Source of the DNA: Caulobacteraceae bacterium
GTDB lineage: Bacteria > Pseudomonadota > Alphaproteobacteria > Caulobacterales > Caulobacteraceae
DNA: 40,603 nucleotides
NCBI GenBank assembly: GCA_028290905.1
Contig: JAQGIW010000272.1
Location: forward strand, 1-40,603
Direction of reading: 5' to 3'
Below are positions 1 to 9,710 of this stretch, piece by piece (the stretch's first letter is position 1; each line of letters starts with the position of its first letter). The position numbers were made by a program, and so were the translations under genes. The notes under the pieces are model-generated. The model saw only the letters and a list, made by a program, of their open reading frames with translations, did no database searches and had not been told where the DNA came from.

Positions 1-301
1 CTGGCGGGGTCGGCGCCGGCTCGGGAGGCTTGGGCTTCGGTGGCGCCGGTTTCGGCGGCTCGGGGGGCGGCTTGGCCGGTTGCGGCTTCAGCGGCGGCAG
101 GCGCTCGATGATCACCGGCGGCGGCGGGGGCTCCGGCATCGGCATGATCCGCACGTCCATCGGTGGCGCGGGCGGGATCGATTCGGGAAGCGGGTACTCG
201 GGCACGTGCTGGCTGACTAGGAGGGCCAGGATGACGACGTGGAACGTCGTCGACAGCGCCAGGGCGACGACGGTGCGGCGGTTCTTCCGGGCGCTCTTCA
301 A
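1..301 (-). CDS. TonB-like energy transducer, N-terminal part (cut by window edge)
   Basis: The gene reads leftward out of the window; 100 codons are visible. A basic N-terminus (KSARKNRR) precedes one hydrophobic segment at about residues 11-29. A long Pro/Lys/Glu-rich stretch (PEPPPPP, KPPPEPPKPAPPKPKPP) follows. This is the architecture of TonB, an inner-membrane protein whose proline-rich arm spans the periplasm and passes proton-motive energy to outer-membrane receptors. The C-terminal TonB fold lies outside the window, so the family call rests on architecture only. The start is taken as TTG at 301: an in-frame TGA lies three codons upstream, and the next in-frame ATG lies after the membrane segment. 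AAGGA precedes the TTG by about 10 bases. The gene is divergent from rpsJ. Another proline-rich anchored protein is possible. Confidence 0.7.
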   Translation of the reverse strand, partial: MKSARKNRRTVVALALSTTFHVVILALLVSQHVPEYPLPESIPPAPPMDVRIMPMPEPPPPPVIIERLPPLKPQPAKPPPEPPKPAPPKPKPPEPAPTPP

Positions 302-379
302 AGGCTGCTCATTCCTTGCCCGGCCGTGTCGCTCAGCGCAGCCATGGCGGTGGCCGGGGGCGGTTTCGTGGCGCCGCTG

Positions 380-419
380 GAGCCCGATGACTTCGTCCCG
401 AAGTCTGAATGAGGCTCTA
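380..419. repeat. Dispersed palindromic repeat, family A (degenerate copy)
   Basis: Arms GAGCCCGATGACTTCG and CGAAGTCTGAATGAGGCTC flank a TCC loop. The same design (GAGC-TGAT-GACTT arms, ending GGCTCTA) recurs at 21237-21284 and 21298-21350, and partly at 11882-11951. It looks like a REP-type intergenic element. Confidence 0.6.
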
Positions 420-504
420 CGCCTGGAAATCAAGTGCACGCTCGAAAGGCGATCCGGCCTTTCGGGATCGTGCTCTGGAGTCACCCCCGGCGGCCACTCT
501 CCTC

Positions 505-532
505 TTGACGGCCAGGGCCTCGGCGTCTAGAC
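505..532 (+). promoter_or_regulatory. Candidate promoter of the S10 operon
   Basis: TTGACGG at 505-511 matches the -35 of the Caulobacter housekeeping sigma factor (TTGACGS). TCTAGAC follows at 526-532 as a partial -10, with about 14 bases between. The -35 is strong and the -10 only partly matches GCTANAWC. Confidence 0.4.
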
Positions 533-608
533 ACCGCGCTCTTTAGTCGAGCCGGCTGTGCCCCGGGACTGGTTTCGGGGCAGACGCGGTTCGCGAGACG
601 ATTGTAGA

Positions 609-644
609 GGCCCCCGCGGTCTGCCGCGCGGGCCATTCGTTTTT
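609..644 (+). terminator. Terminator-like hairpin in the S10 leader (possible attenuator)
   Basis: GGCCC-C-CGCGG (609-619) pairs with CCGCG-C-GGGCC (624-634) around the loop TCTG, with one C/C mismatch. Five bases later comes a run of five T (640-644). It lies between the candidate promoter and rpsJ. GCGGGC at 645-650 could compete for the 5' arm, giving an alternative fold. A role as attenuator is inference. Confidence 0.45.
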
Positions 645-747
645 GCGGGCTTACGCGTTCGTTTGATCCCTTCGGGTCGGGCGAGCTGGTCTTTGACATG
701 GTCTGGCGCACGCGGGCTCGAGAGCCTGAAGGGAAGATACGAGCGAT

Positions 748-1056
748 ATGGATCGTCAGAACATCCGCATCCGGCTCAAGGCCTTCGATCACCGGGTGCT
801 GGATCATTCCACCCGCGAGATCGTGAACACGGCCAAGCGCACCGGCGCCACCGTCAGGGGACCTATTCCCCTGCCCACGCTCATCGAGCGTTTCACCGTC
901 AACCGCTCGCCGCACATCGACAAGAAGTCGCGCGAGCAGTTTGAAATCCGCACGCACAAGCGCGTGCTCGACATCGTCGACCCCACCCCGCAGACCGTGG
1001 ACGCGCTGATGAAGCTCGACCTGTCCGCCGGCGTGGACGTCGAGATCAAGCTCTAG
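748..1056 (+). CDS. rpsJ: 30S ribosomal protein S10
   Basis: S10 is a protein of the 30S head and, in E. coli, also the NusE antitermination factor. The 102-residue product begins [16 protein letters not shown] and contains [14 protein letters not shown] and [13 protein letters not shown], which are diagnostic for S10; the length matches E. coli (103). ATG at 748 follows a GAAGGGAAG ribosome binding site. It is the first gene of the long ribosomal run; rplC starts 10 bases after its stop. The usual upstream neighbour tuf is absent here. Confidence 0.98.
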   Translation: MDRQNIRIRLKAFDHRVLDHSTREIVNTAKRTGATVRGPIPLPTLIERFTVNRSPHIDKKSREQFEIRTHKRVLDIVDPTPQTVDALMKLDLSAGVDVEIKL

Positions 1057-1066
1057 GGGGCGGCCG

Positions 1067-1819
1067 ATGCGAACCGGCGTGATCGCCAAGAAGCTGGGTA
1101 TGACCCGTCTCTTCGATGAGGCGGGGAGCCATGTGCCGGTGACCGTTCTCAGCCTCGACGGCTGCCAGGTCACCGCCCAGCGCACCAAGGACAAGGACGG
1201 CTATATCGCCCTGCAGCTGGGCGCGGGCGTCAAGAAGCCCAAGAACACCAGCAAGGCCGAGCGCGGCCACTTCGCCAAGGGCCTCGTCGAGCCCAAGCGC
1301 CACGTGGCCGAGTTCCGGGTCAGCGAAGACAATCTGATCGAGGTGGGCGCCGAGTTCACCGCCGACCACTTCGTCCCCGGCCAGAAGGTCGATGTGGCGG
1401 GTGTCACCATCGGCAAGGGCTTCGCCGGCGCGATCAAGCGCTGGAACTTCGGCGGCATGCGCGCCACCCACGGCGTTTCGGTCTCGCACCGCGCCCACGG
1501 CTCGACCGGCCAGCGCCAGGACCCCGGCAAGGTGTTCAAGGGCAAGAAGATGGCCGGCCACATGGGCCAGGACCGCGTCACCACCCTGAACCTCACCGTC
1601 TTCCGGGTCGACGTGGAACGTGGCCTGATCCTCATCAGAGGCGCCGTCCCCGGCGCCGAGGGCGGCTATGTGCGGATCCGCGACGCGGTGAAAAGTGCGC
1701 CGCCCGAAGGCCTTCCCAGGCCCGGCGCGATCCGTTCTCCGGCCGCCGCCGCGGCGCCGGACTCCGATCTCGGCCCTGAAGCTTCCCCGGAAACCGCCAT
1801 GGGGGACGAAGCCCAATGA
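1067..1819 (+). CDS. rplC: 50S ribosomal protein L3, with long C-terminal tail
   Basis: L3 is an early-assembly protein whose loop reaches the peptidyl-transferase centre. The start [16 protein letters not shown] and the loop [17 protein letters not shown] are typical; the Gln of GQRQ corresponds to the position methylated in E. coli L3 by PrmB. The product has 250 residues against 209 in E. coli. The excess is an Ala/Pro/Glu-rich tail after about residue 208, which lacks regular structure in appearance. The stop overlaps the rplD start (ATGA), so the two are translationally coupled. Confidence 0.98.
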   Translation: MRTGVIAKKLGMTRLFDEAGSHVPVTVLSLDGCQVTAQRTKDKDGYIALQLGAGVKKPKNTSKAERGHFAKGLVEPKRHVAEFRVSEDNLIEVGAEFTADHFVPGQKVDVAGVTIGKGFAGAIKRWNFGGMRATHGVSVSHRAHGSTGQRQDPGKVFKGKKMAGHMGQDRVTTLNLTVFRVDVERGLILIRGAVPGAEGGYVRIRDAVKSAPPEGLPRPGAIRSPAAAAAPDSDLGPEASPETAMGDEAQ

Positions 1820-2451
1820 AGATCGATGTGATCACCCTCGACGGCGCCGCGGGCGAAGCCCTCGAGCTGCGCGACGACATCTTCGGGATCGATGAGATCC
1901 GCGGCGACATCCTGCAGCGCTGCGTGACCTGGCAGCTCGCCAAGCGCCGGGCCGGGACCCACAAGATCCAGGTCCGCAACGAGGTCTCGCGCACCGGCAA
2001 GAAGATGTACAAGCAGAAGGGCACCGGCGGCGCCCGTCACGGCTCGCGGCGCGCGGCCCAGTTCGTGGGCGGCGCCAAGGCCCACGGCCCAGTGGTCCGC
2101 AGCCACGCCTTCGACCTGCCCAAGAAGGTGCGGGCCATGGCGTTGCGTCACGCCCTGTCGTCCAAGGTCAAGGCCGGCGCCCTCATGGTGCTGGAGGACG
2201 CCAGCCTCGAGGGTCCCAAGACCGCCGCCCTGCGCGGCCGCTTCCAGAGCCTGGGGGTGAAGAACGCCCTGGTCATCGCGGGCCCGGCCGTCGACGCCAA
2301 CTTCCAGCTGGCGGCGCGCAATATCCCCAATCTCGACGTGCTCCCCAACGCCGGCCTCAACGTCTACGACATCCTGCGCCGCCATACCCTGATCCTGACC
2401 CGGGCCGCCGTCGAGGCGATCGAGGCCCGCTTCGAGAAGGAGGCCGCGTGA
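1816..2451 (+). CDS. rplD: 50S ribosomal protein L4
   Basis: L4 lines the exit tunnel, and in enterobacteria it represses the S10 operon. The 211-residue product carries the conserved extended loop ([15 protein letters not shown], residues about 69-83) that reaches the tunnel wall. The ATG overlaps the rplC stop by four bases, and its own TGA shares a base with the rplW ATG. Whether L4 acts as a regulator here cannot be seen; the leader hairpin at 609-644 does not resemble the E. coli S10 leader in any obvious way. Confidence 0.98.
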   Translation: MKIDVITLDGAAGEALELRDDIFGIDEIRGDILQRCVTWQLAKRRAGTHKIQVRNEVSRTGKKMYKQKGTGGARHGSRRAAQFVGGAKAHGPVVRSHAFDLPKKVRAMALRHALSSKVKAGALMVLEDASLEGPKTAALRGRFQSLGVKNALVIAGPAVDANFQLAARNIPNLDVLPNAGLNVYDILRRHTLILTRAAVEAIEARFEKEAA

Positions 2452-2747
2452 TGGCCGTCACCTCGCGTCACTACGACACCATCCTCGCCCCGCTGATCAC
2501 CGAAAAGGCGACGCTGCTGTCCGAGCAGAACAAGGTCGTCTTCCAGGTCGCCCCCGGAGCGACCAAGGAAGAGATCGCCGTCGCCATCGAGGAGCTGTTC
2601 AAGGTCAAGGTGACCAAGGTCAACACCCTGGTCCAGAAGGGCAAGACCAAGCGCTTCCGCGGCCGCCCGGGCCGGCGCTCCGATATCAAGAAGGCTATTG
2701 TGACCCTCCAAGAGGGCCAGTCCATCGACATCACGACGGGGCTCTAG
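2451..2747 (+). CDS. rplW: 50S ribosomal protein L23
   Basis: L23 sits at the tunnel exit and docks trigger factor and SRP. The 98-residue product shows [19 protein letters not shown] at the N-terminus and [18 protein letters not shown] in the middle, both typical. ATG at 2451 is preferred over a GTG one codon earlier, because AAGGAGG lies about nine bases before the ATG and the ATG forms a TGATG junction with rplD. rplB follows after four bases. Confidence 0.97.
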   Translation: MAVTSRHYDTILAPLITEKATLLSEQNKVVFQVAPGATKEEIAVAIEELFKVKVTKVNTLVQKGKTKRFRGRPGRRSDIKKAIVTLQEGQSIDITTGL

Positions 2748-2751
2748 AACC

Positions 2752-3588
<837 letters not shown>

Positions 3589-3591
3589 GCC

Positions 3592-3870
3592 ATGACCCGC
3601 TCTGTTTGGAAAGGCCCGTTCGTCGACGGTTATCTGCTCAAGAAGGCGGAGACCGTCCAGAACTCGGGCCGCAAGGAAGTCATCAAGATCTGGTCGCGGC
3701 GGTCGACGATCATGCCTCAGTTCGTGGGTCTGACGTTCGGCGTCCACAACGGCCAGAAGCATGTCCCCGTCCTGGTGGGCGAGGACATGGTGGGCATGAA
3801 GTTCGGCGAGTTCGCGCCCACCCGCTACTTCCCCGGCCACGCCGCCGACAAGAAGGCGAAGAGGAAGTAG
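3592..3870 (+). CDS. rpsS: 30S ribosomal protein S19
   Basis: S19 pairs with S13 in the 30S head near the A site. The 92-residue product has exactly the E. coli length. It contains [33 protein letters not shown] and the C-terminal [17 protein letters not shown], all diagnostic. It lies three bases after rplB and one base before rplV. Confidence 0.98.
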   Translation: MTRSVWKGPFVDGYLLKKAETVQNSGRKEVIKIWSRRSTIMPQFVGLTFGVHNGQKHVPVLVGEDMVGMKFGEFAPTRYFPGHAADKKAKRK

Positions 3871-3871
3871 C

Positions 3872-4252
3872 ATGAGCAAGCAAGCCAAGGAGCGGCGTCT
3901 GCCGCCGAGCGAGGCGATGTCCAAGGTGCGCTCCCTTCGCACCAGCGCGCGCAAGCTGAACCTGGTGGCTCAGTCGATCCGCGGCCTGCCGGTGCAGCGG
4001 GCCCTCAACGAACTGGAATTCAGCCCCCGGCGCATCGCCATCGATGTCCGCAAGGCCCTCTATTCGGCGATCTCCAACGCCGAGAACAACCACAGCCTCG
4101 ACATCGACAGCCTGGTCGTAGCCGAGGCCTTCGTGGGCAAGAACCTCGTGATGAAGCGCTTCTCGGCCCGCGCCCGGGGCCGCTCGTCCCGGATCGAGAA
4201 ACCGTTTTCCGAGATCACCATCGTGGTCCGCGAGCAGGGTGAGGCCGTCTGA
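3872..4252 (+). CDS. rplV: 50S ribosomal protein L22
   Basis: L22 lines the exit tunnel with its beta hairpin. The 126-residue product is about 16 longer than in E. coli, mainly at the N-terminus ([15 protein letters not shown]). The core [21 protein letters not shown] and the hairpin tip [19 protein letters not shown] are typical. The start ATG lies one base after the rpsS stop and the TGA shares a base with the rpsC ATG. Confidence 0.97.
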   Translation: MSKQAKERRLPPSEAMSKVRSLRTSARKLNLVAQSIRGLPVQRALNELEFSPRRIAIDVRKALYSAISNAENNHSLDIDSLVVAEAFVGKNLVMKRFSARARGRSSRIEKPFSEITIVVREQGEAV

Positions 4253-5013
4253 TGGGTCAGAAAGTCAATCCGATCGGCCTGCGCCTGGGCATCAACCGCA
4301 CCTGGGACAGCCGGTGGTTCGCCAGCGGCGAGGAATATTCCCGCCTGCTGCACGCCGACATCCGCGTGCGCCGCGAGCTCAAGAAGCGCCTGAACCAGGC
4401 CGGCGTGTCGCGCATCATCATCGAGCGTCCGCACAAGAAGTGCCGGGTGACCATCTATGCCGCCCGGCCCGGCGTGATCATCGGCAAGAAGGGCGCCGAC
4501 ATCGAGAAGCTGCGCGCCGACCTCTCGGCGATGACCGAGGGTGACGTGCACCTCAACATCGTCGAGGTCCGCAAGCCGGAGACCGATGCTCAGCTGGTGG
4601 CCGAGAACATCGCCCAGCAGCTCGAGCGGCGGATCGCCTTCCGCCGGGCGATGAAGCGTTCGATGCAGTCGGCCATGCGCCTGGGGGCCAAGGGCGTCCG
4701 CGTCGAGGTCGCCGGCCGCCTGGGCGGGGCCGAAATCGCCCGCGCCGAAAGCTACCACGAGGGCCGCGTGCCCCGGCACACCCTCCGCGCCGACATCGAC
4801 TACGGCTTCGCGGAAGCCAAGACCACCTACGGGATCATCGGCGTGAAGACCTGGATCTTCAAAGGCGAGGTCCTGGAACACGATCCCATGGCGCTCGACA
4901 AACGGCTGGCCAGTGAATCCGGGCCGGCGGGCGAGGGCGGCGGACGCGAGGGCAGGGGCGATCGTCCCGACCGCGGTCCGCGCCGCGATCGTCGCGATGC
5001 GCCGGCGGCCTGA
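4252..5013 (+). CDS. rpsC: 30S ribosomal protein S3
   Basis: S3 forms part of the mRNA entry channel. The 253-residue product begins [20 protein letters not shown]. It has the KH-domain loop [15 protein letters not shown] (residues about 76-90) and the C-terminal domain with [17 protein letters not shown]. The last 30 residues are a Gly/Arg/Asp-rich tail ([19 protein letters not shown]), common in alphaproteobacterial S3 and probably disordered. It is joined to rplV by a TGATG junction; rplP starts 12 bases downstream. Confidence 0.98.
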   Translation: MGQKVNPIGLRLGINRTWDSRWFASGEEYSRLLHADIRVRRELKKRLNQAGVSRIIIERPHKKCRVTIYAARPGVIIGKKGADIEKLRADLSAMTEGDVHLNIVEVRKPETDAQLVAENIAQQLERRIAFRRAMKRSMQSAMRLGAKGVRVEVAGRLGGAEIARAESYHEGRVPRHTLRADIDYGFAEAKTTYGIIGVKTWIFKGEVLEHDPMALDKRLASESGPAGEGGGREGRGDRPDRGPRRDRRDAPAA

Positions 5014-5025
5014 GGCTAGACGACC

Positions 5026-5457
5026 ATGCTTTCTCCGAAGAAGACCAAGTACCGCAAGCAGTTCAAGGGCCGCATCCATGGCGTGGCCAAGGGCGGCTTC
5101 TCGCTGAACTTCGGCTCCCACGGCCTCAAGTCCGTGGAGCCCGAGCGCATCACCGCGCGCCAGATCGAGGCGGCCCGCCGGGCGATCACTCGCCAGATGA
5201 AGCGTCAGGGCCGGGTGTGGATCCGCATCTTCCCGGACGTGCCGGTCAGCGACAAGCCGGCCGAGGTCCGCATGGGCAAGGGCAAGGGCGCGATCGAATA
5301 CTGGGCCGCCCGGGTGGCCCCGGGCCGGATCATGTTCGAGGTCGACGGCGTGGCCGATGACATCGCCCGCGAGGCCCTGCGCCTGGGCGCCGCCAAGCTG
5401 CCGGTGAAGACCCGCATCGTCACTCGCATCACCGCCGTCGCGGAGGCCGCGCAATGA
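5026..5457 (+). CDS. rplP: 50S ribosomal protein L16
   Basis: L16 binds near the A-site tRNA elbow and organises late 50S assembly. The 143-residue product (E. coli 136) starts [19 protein letters not shown] and contains [20 protein letters not shown]; the Arg-containing loop corresponds to the region hydroxylated in E. coli. The stop overlaps the rpmC start by four bases (ATGA). Confidence 0.98.
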   Translation: MLSPKKTKYRKQFKGRIHGVAKGGFSLNFGSHGLKSVEPERITARQIEAARRAITRQMKRQGRVWIRIFPDVPVSDKPAEVRMGKGKGAIEYWAARVAPGRIMFEVDGVADDIAREALRLGAAKLPVKTRIVTRITAVAEAAQ

Positions 5458-5675
5458 ACATCGACGACGTACGCCGTCTCACCCCCGACGAGCTGAGCGA
5501 CCAGTTGCTGTCGCTGAAGAAGGAGCAGTTCAACCTGCGCTTCCAGGCCGCCACCGGCCAGCTCGAGAAGACCCACCGCGCGCAGATAGTCCGGCGCGAC
5601 ATCGCGCGCATCAAGACCGTCCTGCGTGACAGGACTCCGGTCCAAAGCCGGGCCCCCGCGAAGAGCCCGGCCTGA
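5454..5675 (+). CDS. rpmC: 50S ribosomal protein L29
   Basis: L29 is a small helical protein next to L23 at the tunnel exit. The 73-residue product has the two-helix signature [18 protein letters not shown] and [18 protein letters not shown], with an extra Ala/Pro-rich tail of about ten residues relative to E. coli (63). It is coupled to rplP by ATGA; rpsQ follows after 15 bases. Confidence 0.97.
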   Translation: MNIDDVRRLTPDELSDQLLSLKKEQFNLRFQAATGQLEKTHRAQIVRRDIARIKTVLRDRTPVQSRAPAKSPA

Positions 5676-5690
5676 GGAAGTCAAAGAACC

Positions 5691-5942
5691 ATGCCCAAGC
5701 GAATTCTCGAAGGTCTGGTCGTTTCCGACAAGGGCGACAAGACCGTGGTGGTGAAGGTGGAACGCACTTTCCTGCATCCGCTCCTAAAGAAGACCGTGCG
5801 TCGCTCGAAGAAGTACCACGCCCACGACGAAGGCAATGCCTACAAGGCCGGCGAGGTGGCGCGCATCATCGAGTGCGCCCCGAAGTCGAAGACCAAAACC
5901 TGGGAAGTGCTGCCGAAGGCGGACTCGCAGGCGAGCGCCTGA
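5691..5942 (+). CDS. rpsQ: 30S ribosomal protein S17
   Basis: S17 is a primary 16S rRNA binder with an OB fold. The 83-residue product (E. coli 84) contains [20 protein letters not shown] and [34 protein letters not shown] before the ATG supplies the ribosome binding site. A 46-base gap follows before rplN, the conventional S10/spc border; no terminator is visible there, so transcription probably continues. Confidence 0.97.
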   Translation: MPKRILEGLVVSDKGDKTVVVKVERTFLHPLLKKTVRRSKKYHAHDEGNAYKAGEVARIIECAPKSKTKTWEVLPKADSQASA

Positions 5943-5988
5943 TCGTCCGAGATTGACTGCCAAAAAGACTGTTTGAAAGCATCGACAG

Positions 5989-6357
5989 ATGATCCAGACC
6001 CAGACCAATCTCGACGTCGCCGACAATTCCGGCGCGCGGCGGGTGATGTGCATCAAGGTGCTCGGCGGCGCCGGGCGTCGCTACGCCAGCGTGGGCGACA
6101 AGATCGTGGTGTCGGTGAAGGAAGCCATTCCGCGCGGGCGCGTGAAGAAGGGCGACGTCCTGCAAGCCATCGTGGTGCGCACCAGAGCCAACATCAAGCG
6201 CAAGGACGGCTCCGTGATCCGCTTCGACAAGAGCGCAGCGGTGATCGTCAACAAGCAGTCCGAGCCCATCGGCACGCGCATCTTCGGCCCGGTCCCCCGC
6301 GAGCTCCGCGCCAAGGGCCACATGAAGATCATTTCGCTCGCCCCGGAGGTGCTGTGA
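5989..6357 (+). CDS. rplN: 50S ribosomal protein L14
   Basis: L14 forms intersubunit bridges and is the docking site of silencing factor RsfS. The 122-residue product matches the E. coli length (123): [20 protein letters not shown], then [17 protein letters not shown] and the C-terminal [17 protein letters not shown]. The TGA shares its last base with the rplX ATG. Confidence 0.98.
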   Translation: MIQTQTNLDVADNSGARRVMCIKVLGGAGRRYASVGDKIVVSVKEAIPRGRVKKGDVLQAIVVRTRANIKRKDGSVIRFDKSAAVIVNKQSEPIGTRIFGPVPRELRAKGHMKIISLAPEVL

Positions 6358-6671
6358 TGGCCGCGAAGATCAGGAAAGGCGACCGTGTCGTCCTCCTCGC
6401 CGGCAAGGACAAGGGCCGCAGCGGCCAGGTGATCAAGGTGCTGCCCAAGGAGAGCCGGGTGTTCGTCCAGGGACTGAACCTCGTCCAGCGCCACACCAAG
6501 CCGACCCAGGCCGATCCCAACGGCGGGATCAAGAGCAAGGAGGCGAGCGTGCACGTCTCCAACGTCGCGATCGCCGATTCCAACGGCAAACCGACCCGCG
6601 TCGGCTTCCGCATCGAGGGTGACCGCAAGGTAAGGGTGGCGAAGACCACCGGTGAGGTGATCAATGGCTGA
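6357..6671 (+). CDS. rplX: 50S ribosomal protein L24
   Basis: L24 is an assembly initiator with a KOW domain. ATG at 6357 overlaps the rplN stop (TGATG) and gives 104 residues, the E. coli length. The KOW motif is seen as [21 protein letters not shown] (split: [13 protein letters not shown], residues about 8-20), followed by NLVQRHTKP and [19 protein letters not shown] longer open frame running back into rplN is chance. The 3' end overlaps rplE by eight bases. Confidence 0.97.
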   Translation: MAAKIRKGDRVVLLAGKDKGRSGQVIKVLPKESRVFVQGLNLVQRHTKPTQADPNGGIKSKEASVHVSNVAIADSNGKPTRVGFRIEGDRKVRVAKTTGEVING

Positions 6672-7221
6672 GACCGCTTATGAGCCGCGGATGAAGTCCG
6701 ACTATCGCCAGCGCATCCGCCCGGCGATGAAGGACAAGTTCGCCTACACCAACGAGATGCAGATCCCCAAGCTCGACAAGATCGTCGTCAACATGGGGAT
6801 CGGCGAGGCCGTCACGGACTCGAAGAAGACCCAGTCGGCCATGAAGGACCTGGCTGCGATCACCGGTCAGAAGCCGGTGCCGACCAAGGCCCGCACCTCC
6901 ATCGCCGGCTTCAAGCTGCGCGAGGGCATGGTCATCGGCGCCAAGGTCACCCTCCGCAAGGATCGGATGTACGAGTTCCTTGACCGGCTGATCACCATCG
7001 CCCTGCCCAGGGTGAAGGATTTCCGGGGTCTGAAGCCCACCAGCTTCGACGGCCGCGGGAACTACGCCATGGGGCTCAAGGAACATCTGGTGTTCCCCGA
7101 GATCAACTACGACGAGATCGACCAGATCTGGGGCATGGACATCATCGTCTGCACCACCGCGAGGACCGACGAGGAAGCGCGTGCGCTCCTCAAGGAATTC
7201 CAATTCCCGTTCACCGCGTGA
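6664..7221 (+). CDS. rplE: 50S ribosomal protein L5
   Basis: L5 carries 5S rRNA in the central protuberance. The 185-residue product (E. coli 179) includes [36 protein letters not shown] and RDFRGL-like [17 protein letters not shown], all typical. It starts inside the last codons of rplX (eight-base overlap) and ends 21 bases before rpsN. Confidence 0.98.
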   Translation: MAETAYEPRMKSDYRQRIRPAMKDKFAYTNEMQIPKLDKIVVNMGIGEAVTDSKKTQSAMKDLAAITGQKPVPTKARTSIAGFKLREGMVIGAKVTLRKDRMYEFLDRLITIALPRVKDFRGLKPTSFDGRGNYAMGLKEHLVFPEINYDEIDQIWGMDIIVCTTARTDEEARALLKEFQFPFTA

Positions 7222-7242
7222 GACGGGTGGAGAGAACCGAAC

Positions 7243-7548
7243 ATGGCTAAGAAGAGCGCCGTCAACAGGAACGAAATGGTTCGCAAGCTGGTGAAACAGT
7301 TCGCGGCCAAGCGCAAGGCGTTGAAGGAAACCGCGGAAAACGAGACGCTGTCGCTAGAGGAGCGGTTCGAGGCGCGGCTGAAGCTCGCCGCCCTGCCGCG
7401 CAACTCGGCCCCGGTCCGGATCCGCAACCGCTGCCTGGTGACCGGGCGGCCGCGCGCCTTCTATCGCAAGATGAAGATGAGCCGGATCGCCCTGCGCGAA
7501 CTGGGGTCGGCCGGCCAGATACCCGGCCTCGTGAAGTCGAGTTGGTGA
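7243..7548 (+). CDS. rpsN: 30S ribosomal protein S14, zinc-free long form
   Basis: S14 belongs to the 30S head. The product has 101 residues, the E. coli length, with the signature [17 protein letters not shown] and [17 protein letters not shown]. Only one Cys is present and no CXXC pairs, so this is the zinc-independent form and should work under zinc limitation. AGAGAACC precedes the ATG; rpsH starts 13 bases after the stop. Confidence 0.98.
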   Translation: MAKKSAVNRNEMVRKLVKQFAAKRKALKETAENETLSLEERFEARLKLAALPRNSAPVRIRNRCLVTGRPRAFYRKMKMSRIALRELGSAGQIPGLVKSSW

Positions 7549-7561
7549 GGAGGCGATAGAT

Positions 7562-7957
7562 ATGGTCAACGACCCGATCGGCGACATGCTCGCCCGCATC
7601 CGGAACGCCGCCATGCGCAAGCGGTCCAAGGTGCTCACCCCCGCCTCGCGGATGCGCGAGCGCGTGCTCGATGTGCTGCAGTCCGAGGGCTACATCCGCG
7701 GCTTCTCGGTGGTGCAGCAGCCGGGCGCCTTCCCGCAGTTCGAGGTGGAGCTCAAGTATTTCGACGGCGAGCCGGTGATCGCCGAGATCAGCCGTGTCTC
7801 CAAGCCCGGCCGGCGTGTCTATGCCTCGATCGCCGATCTCAAGCCGGTGAAGAACGGCCTCGGCATCTCGATCCTGTCGACGCCCAAGGGCGTGATGTCC
7901 GACTCCGCCGCCCGCGTCGCCAACGTCGGCGGCGAAGTCCTCTGCCAGGTGTACTGA
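7562..7957 (+). CDS. rpsH: 30S ribosomal protein S8
   Basis: S8 binds helix 21 of 16S rRNA; in E. coli it also represses the spc operon. The 131-residue product (E. coli 130) starts [19 protein letters not shown] and ends [29 protein letters not shown], diagnostic in both parts. GAGGAGGCGATAG precedes the ATG. rplF follows after one base. Confidence 0.98.
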   Translation: MVNDPIGDMLARIRNAAMRKRSKVLTPASRMRERVLDVLQSEGYIRGFSVVQQPGAFPQFEVELKYFDGEPVIAEISRVSKPGRRVYASIADLKPVKNGLGISILSTPKGVMSDSAARVANVGGEVLCQVY

Positions 7958-7958
7958 T

Positions 7959-8492
7959 ATGTCCCGTATCGGAAAGAAGCCGATCGCCATTCCGGCCGGG
8001 GTCACCCTCACCCTCGACGGCCAGACCGTCACGGTGAAGGGCCCCAAGGGGCAGCTCGCCTGGACCGTCGTCGAGGAGATCCTGGTCAAGCAGGAGAACG
8101 GCGAACTCTCCTTCACGCCGCGCGACGACTCGACCCGGGCCAAGGCCATGTGGGGCCTCTCGCGGACCTTGGTGGCCAACATGGTCCAGGGCGTGACCCA
8201 GGGCTACGAGCAGAGTCTGGAACTGGTCGGGGTGGGCTACCGCGCCGCCATGAAGGGCCCGGCCCTGGGTATGCAGCTCGGTTTCTCCCATGAGGTGGAC
8301 GTCCCGCCGCCGCCGGGGATCACCTTCTCGGTCGGCAGGCCCACCGAGATCAAGATTTCCGGTATCGACAAGCAGCTCGTCGGCGAAACCGCCGCGCGCA
8401 TCCGCAAGATCCGCCCGCCCGAACCCTACAAGGGCAAGGGCGTGCGCTATGCGGGCGAGGCGGTGCGTCGCAAGGAAGGCAAGAAGAAGTAG
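7959..8492 (+). CDS. rplF: 50S ribosomal protein L6
   Basis: L6 lies at the factor-binding base of the L7/L12 stalk. The 177-residue product has the E. coli length, with [16 protein letters not shown] at the N-terminus, [11 protein letters not shown] in the centre and [17 protein letters not shown] near the C-terminus, the second of two related L6 folds. It is three bases upstream of rplR. Confidence 0.98.
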   Translation: MSRIGKKPIAIPAGVTLTLDGQTVTVKGPKGQLAWTVVEEILVKQENGELSFTPRDDSTRAKAMWGLSRTLVANMVQGVTQGYEQSLELVGVGYRAAMKGPALGMQLGFSHEVDVPPPPGITFSVGRPTEIKISGIDKQLVGETAARIRKIRPPEPYKGKGVRYAGEAVRRKEGKKK

Positions 8493-8495
8493 GCC

Positions 8496-8852
8496 ATGGC
8501 GCTCTCATCCCGTGACATCAGCAAGCAGCGCGCCAGTCGCGTGCGACGTCGCCTTCGGGCGGTGTCCAAGGGTCGGCCGCGCCTGTCGGTGTTCCGCTCC
8601 TCGAAGAACATCTACGCCCAGATCATCGATGATCTGGCGGGGGTGACCCTGGTCGCCGCCTCCTCCCTCGAGGAGGGCAAGGGCGCCAAGGGCGCCGACC
8701 GCGAGGCCGCCGCCAAGGTGGGCGCGCTCGTCGCCCAGCGGGCCCTGGAAAAGGGTCTCAAGGACGTTGTCTTCGACCGCGGCGGCTACATTTTTCATGG
8801 GCGCGTCAAGGCGCTCGCGGAAGCCGCCCGCGAAGCCGGCCTGAACTTCTAA
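8496..8852 (+). CDS. rplR: 50S ribosomal protein L18
   Basis: L18 binds 5S rRNA together with L5. The 118-residue product (E. coli 117) shows [20 protein letters not shown] and the C-terminal [26 protein letters not shown]. It begins three bases after rplF and ends ten bases before rpsE, whose ribosome binding site is AAGGAAC. Confidence 0.98.
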   Translation: MALSSRDISKQRASRVRRRLRAVSKGRPRLSVFRSSKNIYAQIIDDLAGVTLVAASSLEEGKGAKGADREAAAKVGALVAQRALEKGLKDVVFDRGGYIFHGRVKALAEAAREAGLNF

Positions 8853-8862
8853 GGAACATAGA

Positions 8863-9486
8863 ATGGCCCGTGGAGAACAACAGCGTGGCGGCGGCGACCG
8901 GCGGGACCGGCGCGACCGCAACAAGCCCGAAGAGCGCGGCGACAGCGAGATCGTTGAAAAGCTGGTGCACATCAACCGCGTCGCGGCGACGGTGAAGGGC
9001 GGCCGGCGCTTCTCCTTCGCCGCGCTGATGGTGGTGGGCGACCAGAAGGGCCGCGTGGGTTTCGGCCACGGCAAGGCGCGCGAGGTTCCCGAGGCCATCC
9101 GCAAGGCCACCGAGGAAGCCAAGAAGACCATGATCCGCGTTCCCCTGCGTGAATCCCGCACCCTGCACCATGACGGCCAGGGTCGCTGGGGCGCGGGCAA
9201 GATCATGATGCGCGCGGCGCCTCCCGGCACCGGCGTCATCGCCGGGGGTCCCATGCGCGCCATCCTCGAAACCCTGGGCGTCCAGGACGTGGTGGCCAAG
9301 TCGGTGGGATCGTCCAACCCCTACAACATGATCCGCGCCACCTTCGAGGCGCTGAAGGTTCAGGCCTCGCCCCGCCAGGTCGCGGCCAAGCGCGGCAAGA
9401 AGGTCAGCGACATCATCGAGCGCCGGGTCGACGTCAGCGGGGATACGCCCGACGTCGCCGAAGCCGCCGAAGCCGCCGAAGCCTAG
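8863..9486 (+). CDS. rpsE: 30S ribosomal protein S5
   Basis: S5 shapes the mRNA entry channel and decoding accuracy. The core [33 protein letters not shown] and [15 protein letters not shown] is typical. The product has 207 residues against 167 in E. coli: the N-terminus adds a charged Arg/Asp-rich leader ([15 protein letters not shown]) and the C-terminus an Ala/Glu tail made of three GCCGCCGAA-like repeats. Both additions look disordered. Confidence 0.97.
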   Translation: MARGEQQRGGGDRRDRRDRNKPEERGDSEIVEKLVHINRVAATVKGGRRFSFAALMVVGDQKGRVGFGHGKAREVPEAIRKATEEAKKTMIRVPLRESRTLHHDGQGRWGAGKIMMRAAPPGTGVIAGGPMRAILETLGVQDVVAKSVGSSNPYNMIRATFEALKVQASPRQVAAKRGKKVSDIIERRVDVSGDTPDVAEAAEAAEA

Positions 9487-9498
9487 GAGTTCAGGCCC

Positions 9499-9705
9499 AT
9501 GCCCCCGAAAAAGGCCTCCCCCAAGGACGCCTCCAAAGTCACGGTCCGGCAGACCGCCAGCCCCATCCGCCGCAAGAGCGACCAGCGCGCCACCCTGATC
9601 GGCCTCGGCCTCAACCGCATTGGCCGCACCGCCGTCCTCAACGACACCCCGTCCGTCCGCGGCATGATCGCCAAGGTCGCCCACATGGTCGAGGTGGTGG
9701 AGTAG
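9499..9705 (+). CDS. rpmD: 50S ribosomal protein L30
   Basis: L30 is a small non-essential 50S protein. The 68-residue product has the core [20 protein letters not shown] and [19 protein letters not shown], preceded by a short Lys-rich extension. It follows rpsE by 12 bases. The 184-base gap after it, filled by a hairpin-rich repeat, is unusual for this position; in most genomes rplO follows within a few bases. Confidence 0.96.
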   Translation: MPPKKASPKDASKVTVRQTASPIRRKSDQRATLIGLGLNRIGRTAVLNDTPSVRGMIAKVAHMVEVVE

Positions 9706-9710
9706 AAATA

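Larger units (their letters stand above)
302..747. other. 446-bp divergent intergenic region and S10 leader, no gene
   Basis: No convincing coding sequence is seen. The region holds a degenerate copy of a dispersed palindrome (380-419), a hairpin CGATCC/GGATCG (450-470), a promoter candidate (505-532), a seven-base-pair hairpin TGCCCCG/CGGGGCA (559-582), a terminator-like hairpin with a T run (609-644), and a second TTGACA at 693-698 without a good -10. A purine-rich ribosome binding site (GAAGGGAAG) lies just before rpsJ. The leader of the ribosomal operon would be about 210 nt long if transcription starts near 540. Confidence 0.6.

Noticed and set aside
30-530. 166-codon rightward frame with Gly-rich start
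   Set aside because: It is the antisense of the proline-rich TonB-like gene and runs on through the leader; the composition is a by-product.
693-721. TTGACA at 693-698 as the rpsJ promoter
   Set aside because: No acceptable -10 follows at 16-18 bases, and the Caulobacter-type -10 is also absent; the site at 505 is better.
5973-6356. Upstream extension of rplX into rplN
   Set aside because: The extra residues have no homology and overlap rplN fully; L24 of normal length starts at 6357.
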